Shown in pieces: positions 4,755-5,874 of a stretch of DNA of 5,874 nt. The stretch lies in NCBI GenBank assembly GCA_039805565.1, contig JBDLTZ010000329.1, forward strand, positions 1-5,874, written 5' to 3'. Made by a program: the position numbers and the translations under genes. Source of the stretch: CALJIC01 sp039805565. GTDB lineage: Bacteria > Chloroflexota > Chloroflexia > Chloroflexales > Roseiflexaceae. Position 1 is the stretch's first letter. Every line of letters begins with the position of its first letter. Under the pieces are notes generated by a model. It was not told where the DNA came from, searched no databases, and was given only the letters and a program-made list of their open reading frames with translations.

Positions 4755-5636
4755 ATGCCCGATCGTAGATCCATTCAGATCCGAGACCCATTTATCCTGC
4801 CGCTCCCTGATAGGCAGTGCTACGTTATGTACGGAACCACGGACCAGCAGTGTTGGGCTGGCCCGGGAGGCGGGTTCGATGCATACACAAGCAGCGATCT
4901 TGAGCACTGGGAGGGGCCATTTCCTGCCTTCCGACCCACCACGACCTTCTGGGGTACTGAAAACTTCTGGGCACCAGAAGTCCACCGCTACGCCGATCGC
5001 TACTACATGCTTGCGACGTTTAAGGCCCCTGGCCGATGTCGCGGCACACATATCCTTGTTGCCGACGAGCCGCTTGGGCCGTTTCTGCCGCTGACCGAGA
5101 TGCCAATCACCCCATCGCACTGGGAGTGCCTTGATGGCACGCTCTACATCGAGAACGGCGTGCCCTGGATCGTCTTCTGTCACGAGTGGCTCCAGGCGAT
5201 CGATGGGCGCGTGGTGGCGATGCCGCTCTCATCAGACCTTCAACGGGTAGTGGGGCCTGCAACAGTCCTCTTTGCCGCATCCAGCGCGCCGTGGGTGCGG
5301 GCAATTCCTCATGAGGAGGGCCGGCAAGATGGGCACTATGTCACCGACGGGCCCTTCCTCTTTCGCGCTGATGGCGAGTTGATGATGTTGTGGTCATCAT
5401 TCAGCGACCACGGCTACGCTCTCGGCCTAGCACGTTCGGCAAATGGTGTTCTTGGCCCCTGGATCCATGTGCCGGAGCCTGTTTTTGATGGCAATGGAGG
5501 GCACGCCATGATTTTTCGCCGCTTCGATGGTCAGCATATGCTGGCTCTCCACCAACCGAATAGGCCGCCGGACGAGCGAGCCATGTTCTTGGACGTTCAT
5601 CTTGCGAACGTCACTCTCGGCGAGGTCGCGGCGTGA
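4755..5636 (+). CDS. GH43-type glycoside hydrolase (five-bladed beta-propeller)
   Basis: A 293-residue protein with no signal peptide, so probably cytoplasmic, expected to cleave arabinose- or xylose-type linkages in oligosaccharides. Propeller features are: IRDPFIL (9-15) with the probable general base Asp11; TSSDLEHWEGP (45-55); FWAPEVHRYADRYYMLATF (71-89); WECLDGTLY (123-131) with Asp127 as likely pKa-tuning residue; VFCHEW (140-145); YVTDGPFLFR (195-204); LMMLWSSF (209-216); and GGHAMIF (248-254). The position where GH43 enzymes usually carry the acid Glu (E-G-P) reads Asp198 (T-D-G-P). The order of motifs recalls the Bt3655-like GH43 group, so this may be a subgroup trait; exact specificity is unknown. 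Codons use A/T third bases more freely than the neighbouring mod genes, and the gene abuts a pseudogene fragment, which together hint at acquisition. No terminator follows. Confidence 0.88.
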   Translation: MPDRRSIQIRDPFILPLPDRQCYVMYGTTDQQCWAGPGGGFDAYTSSDLEHWEGPFPAFRPTTTFWGTENFWAPEVHRYADRYYMLATFKAPGRCRGTHILVADEPLGPFLPLTEMPITPSHWECLDGTLYIENGVPWIVFCHEWLQAIDGRVVAMPLSSDLQRVVGPATVLFAASSAPWVRAIPHEEGRQDGHYVTDGPFLFRADGELMMLWSSFSDHGYALGLARSANGVLGPWIHVPEPVFDGNGGHAMIFRRFDGQHMLALHQPNRPPDERAMFLDVHLANVTLGEVAA

Positions 5637-5709
5637 CGTGCGCGCATGCAGGTGGGTAAAACACCTTGAGAACCCCCGGCTGTGACTTCTGGAACCCGCA
5701 GATGATGAG

Positions 5710-5874
5710 GTGCGGAAAGAGAAACGAACCAGCGATGACCTGTGCGAAGAGCAAAGGCATGCGCTGGTTCGTGCAATTCGCGAGGTCGCGTTTCTGAGTC
5801 CAGGGGAAGAGATCATCGAACGAGGGCCGAGTCCGGAAATTCAGCCCTCATTCCGGAATTTCATCCCGAGGAAT
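5710..5874 (+). CDS. Possible 5' end of an unrecognised gene, cut by the window edge
   Basis: From a GTG at 5710 a frame stays open for 55 codons to the end of the window. The product would be charged and soluble (RKEKRTSDDLCEEQRHALVR, then AIREVAFLSPGEEIIERG), with no family I recognise. The same frame also reads sensibly upstream (WVKHLENPRL, 5653-5682, then TGA, then LLEPADDE), so an interrupted older gene is possible. The ribosome binding site is poor, third-base bias is weak, and an 11-bp inverted repeat lies inside it, so it may be non-coding. Confidence 0.28.
   Translation, partial: MRKEKRTSDDLCEEQRHALVRAIREVAFLSPGEEIIERGPSPEIQPSFRNFIPRN
5724..5772. repeat. 11-bp perfect inverted repeat with 27-base loop
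   Basis: ACGAACCAGCG (5724-5734) is the exact reverse complement of CGCTGGTTCGT (5762-5772). With one bulged base (5761) the stem extends by three more pairs (5735-5737 with 5758-5760). No T run follows on either strand. It lies 88 bases after the GH43 stop and could be a 3'-end structure, a mobile-element end or part of a small RNA. Confidence 0.6.
5822..5874. repeat. Cluster of short inverted and direct repeats at the window edge
   Basis: GAGGGC (5822-5827) pairs with GCCCTC (5844-5849), with further pairing inside after one mismatch. GAAATTC (5836-5842) pairs with GAATTTC (5856-5862). TCCGGAA occurs twice, 20 bases apart (5832-5838, 5852-5858). These overlapping symmetries may mark the start of a repeat array or structured element that continues past the end. 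Confidence 0.4.

Noticed and set aside
4317..5183. Minus-strand open frame of 288 codons opposite GH43
   Set aside because: It is antisense to conserved GH43 motifs and has no family features. Only a short tail (YLASLSATR) is relevant, as a frameshifted piece of the MinD-like remnant.
5620..5790. 11-base direct repeat GCGAGGTCGCG at 5620-5630 and 5780-5790, considered as a target-site duplication or attachment pair
   Set aside because: Neighbouring bases do not match, both copies are codon-like text (E-V-A) and nothing mobile lies between them; coincidence in GC-rich DNA is enough.
1..5874. CRISPR array, tRNA, rRNA, intact transposase or toxin-antitoxin pair
   Set aside because: No regularly spaced repeats, no T-loop/anticodon arrangement, no rRNA-like stretch and no transposase or toxin motif were found on either strand.

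Overview
GC-rich bacterial DNA with Shine-Dalgarno-led genes and sigma70-like promoters. The gene mix (lipoprotein-type ModA with a long Ala/Thr/Ser linker, PadR regulator, soluble GH43 hydrolase, traces of a MinD-like ATPase, a PreP-like M16C protease and a MalT-type regulator) would fit Chloroflexota such as the Roseiflexus/Chloroflexus/Kallotenue group. That placement is an inference and is not proven by the sequence.

Layout. 1-143: last 46 codons of a membrane protein (+), closed by a textbook rho-independent terminator (183-218). 289-1317 (-): membrane fatty acid desaturase with three histidine boxes. 1318-1707: non-coding, holding a 33-codon remnant of a LuxR/MalT-type regulator (+) that runs into a perfect 21-bp hairpin (1527-1574). 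1708-4195 (-): an apparent three-gene operon, padR-like regulator > modA > modB, read leftward from a strong promoter at 4267-4294. It encodes the binding lipoprotein and the permease of a molybdate-type ABC transporter, but no ATPase (modC) is in the window. 4295-4754: a gene graveyard with the truncated 5' ends of two divergent genes, a MinD/ParA-like ATPase (-) and an M16C (PreP-like) zinc protease (+). Their shared intergenic region, a promoter-like site and a strong ribosome binding site are still visible. 4755-5636 (+): intact GH43-type glycoside hydrolase that begins 13 bases after the last recognisable protease codon. 5637-5874: possible start of an unrecognised gene running off the window, overlapping several inverted repeats.

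How the genes work together. Only the padR-modA-modB group looks like a functional unit: oxyanion capture on the outer face of the membrane, passage through ModB, and transcription probably tuned by the PadR protein encoded first. The desaturase (membrane lipid modification) and GH43 enzyme (glycan degradation) look like independent single genes. I see no clear new molecular system. The most interesting content is the decayed 'divergent promoter island' at about 4346-4741, the MalT remnant joined to a long perfect hairpin, and the PadR-linked molybdate operon lacking modC.
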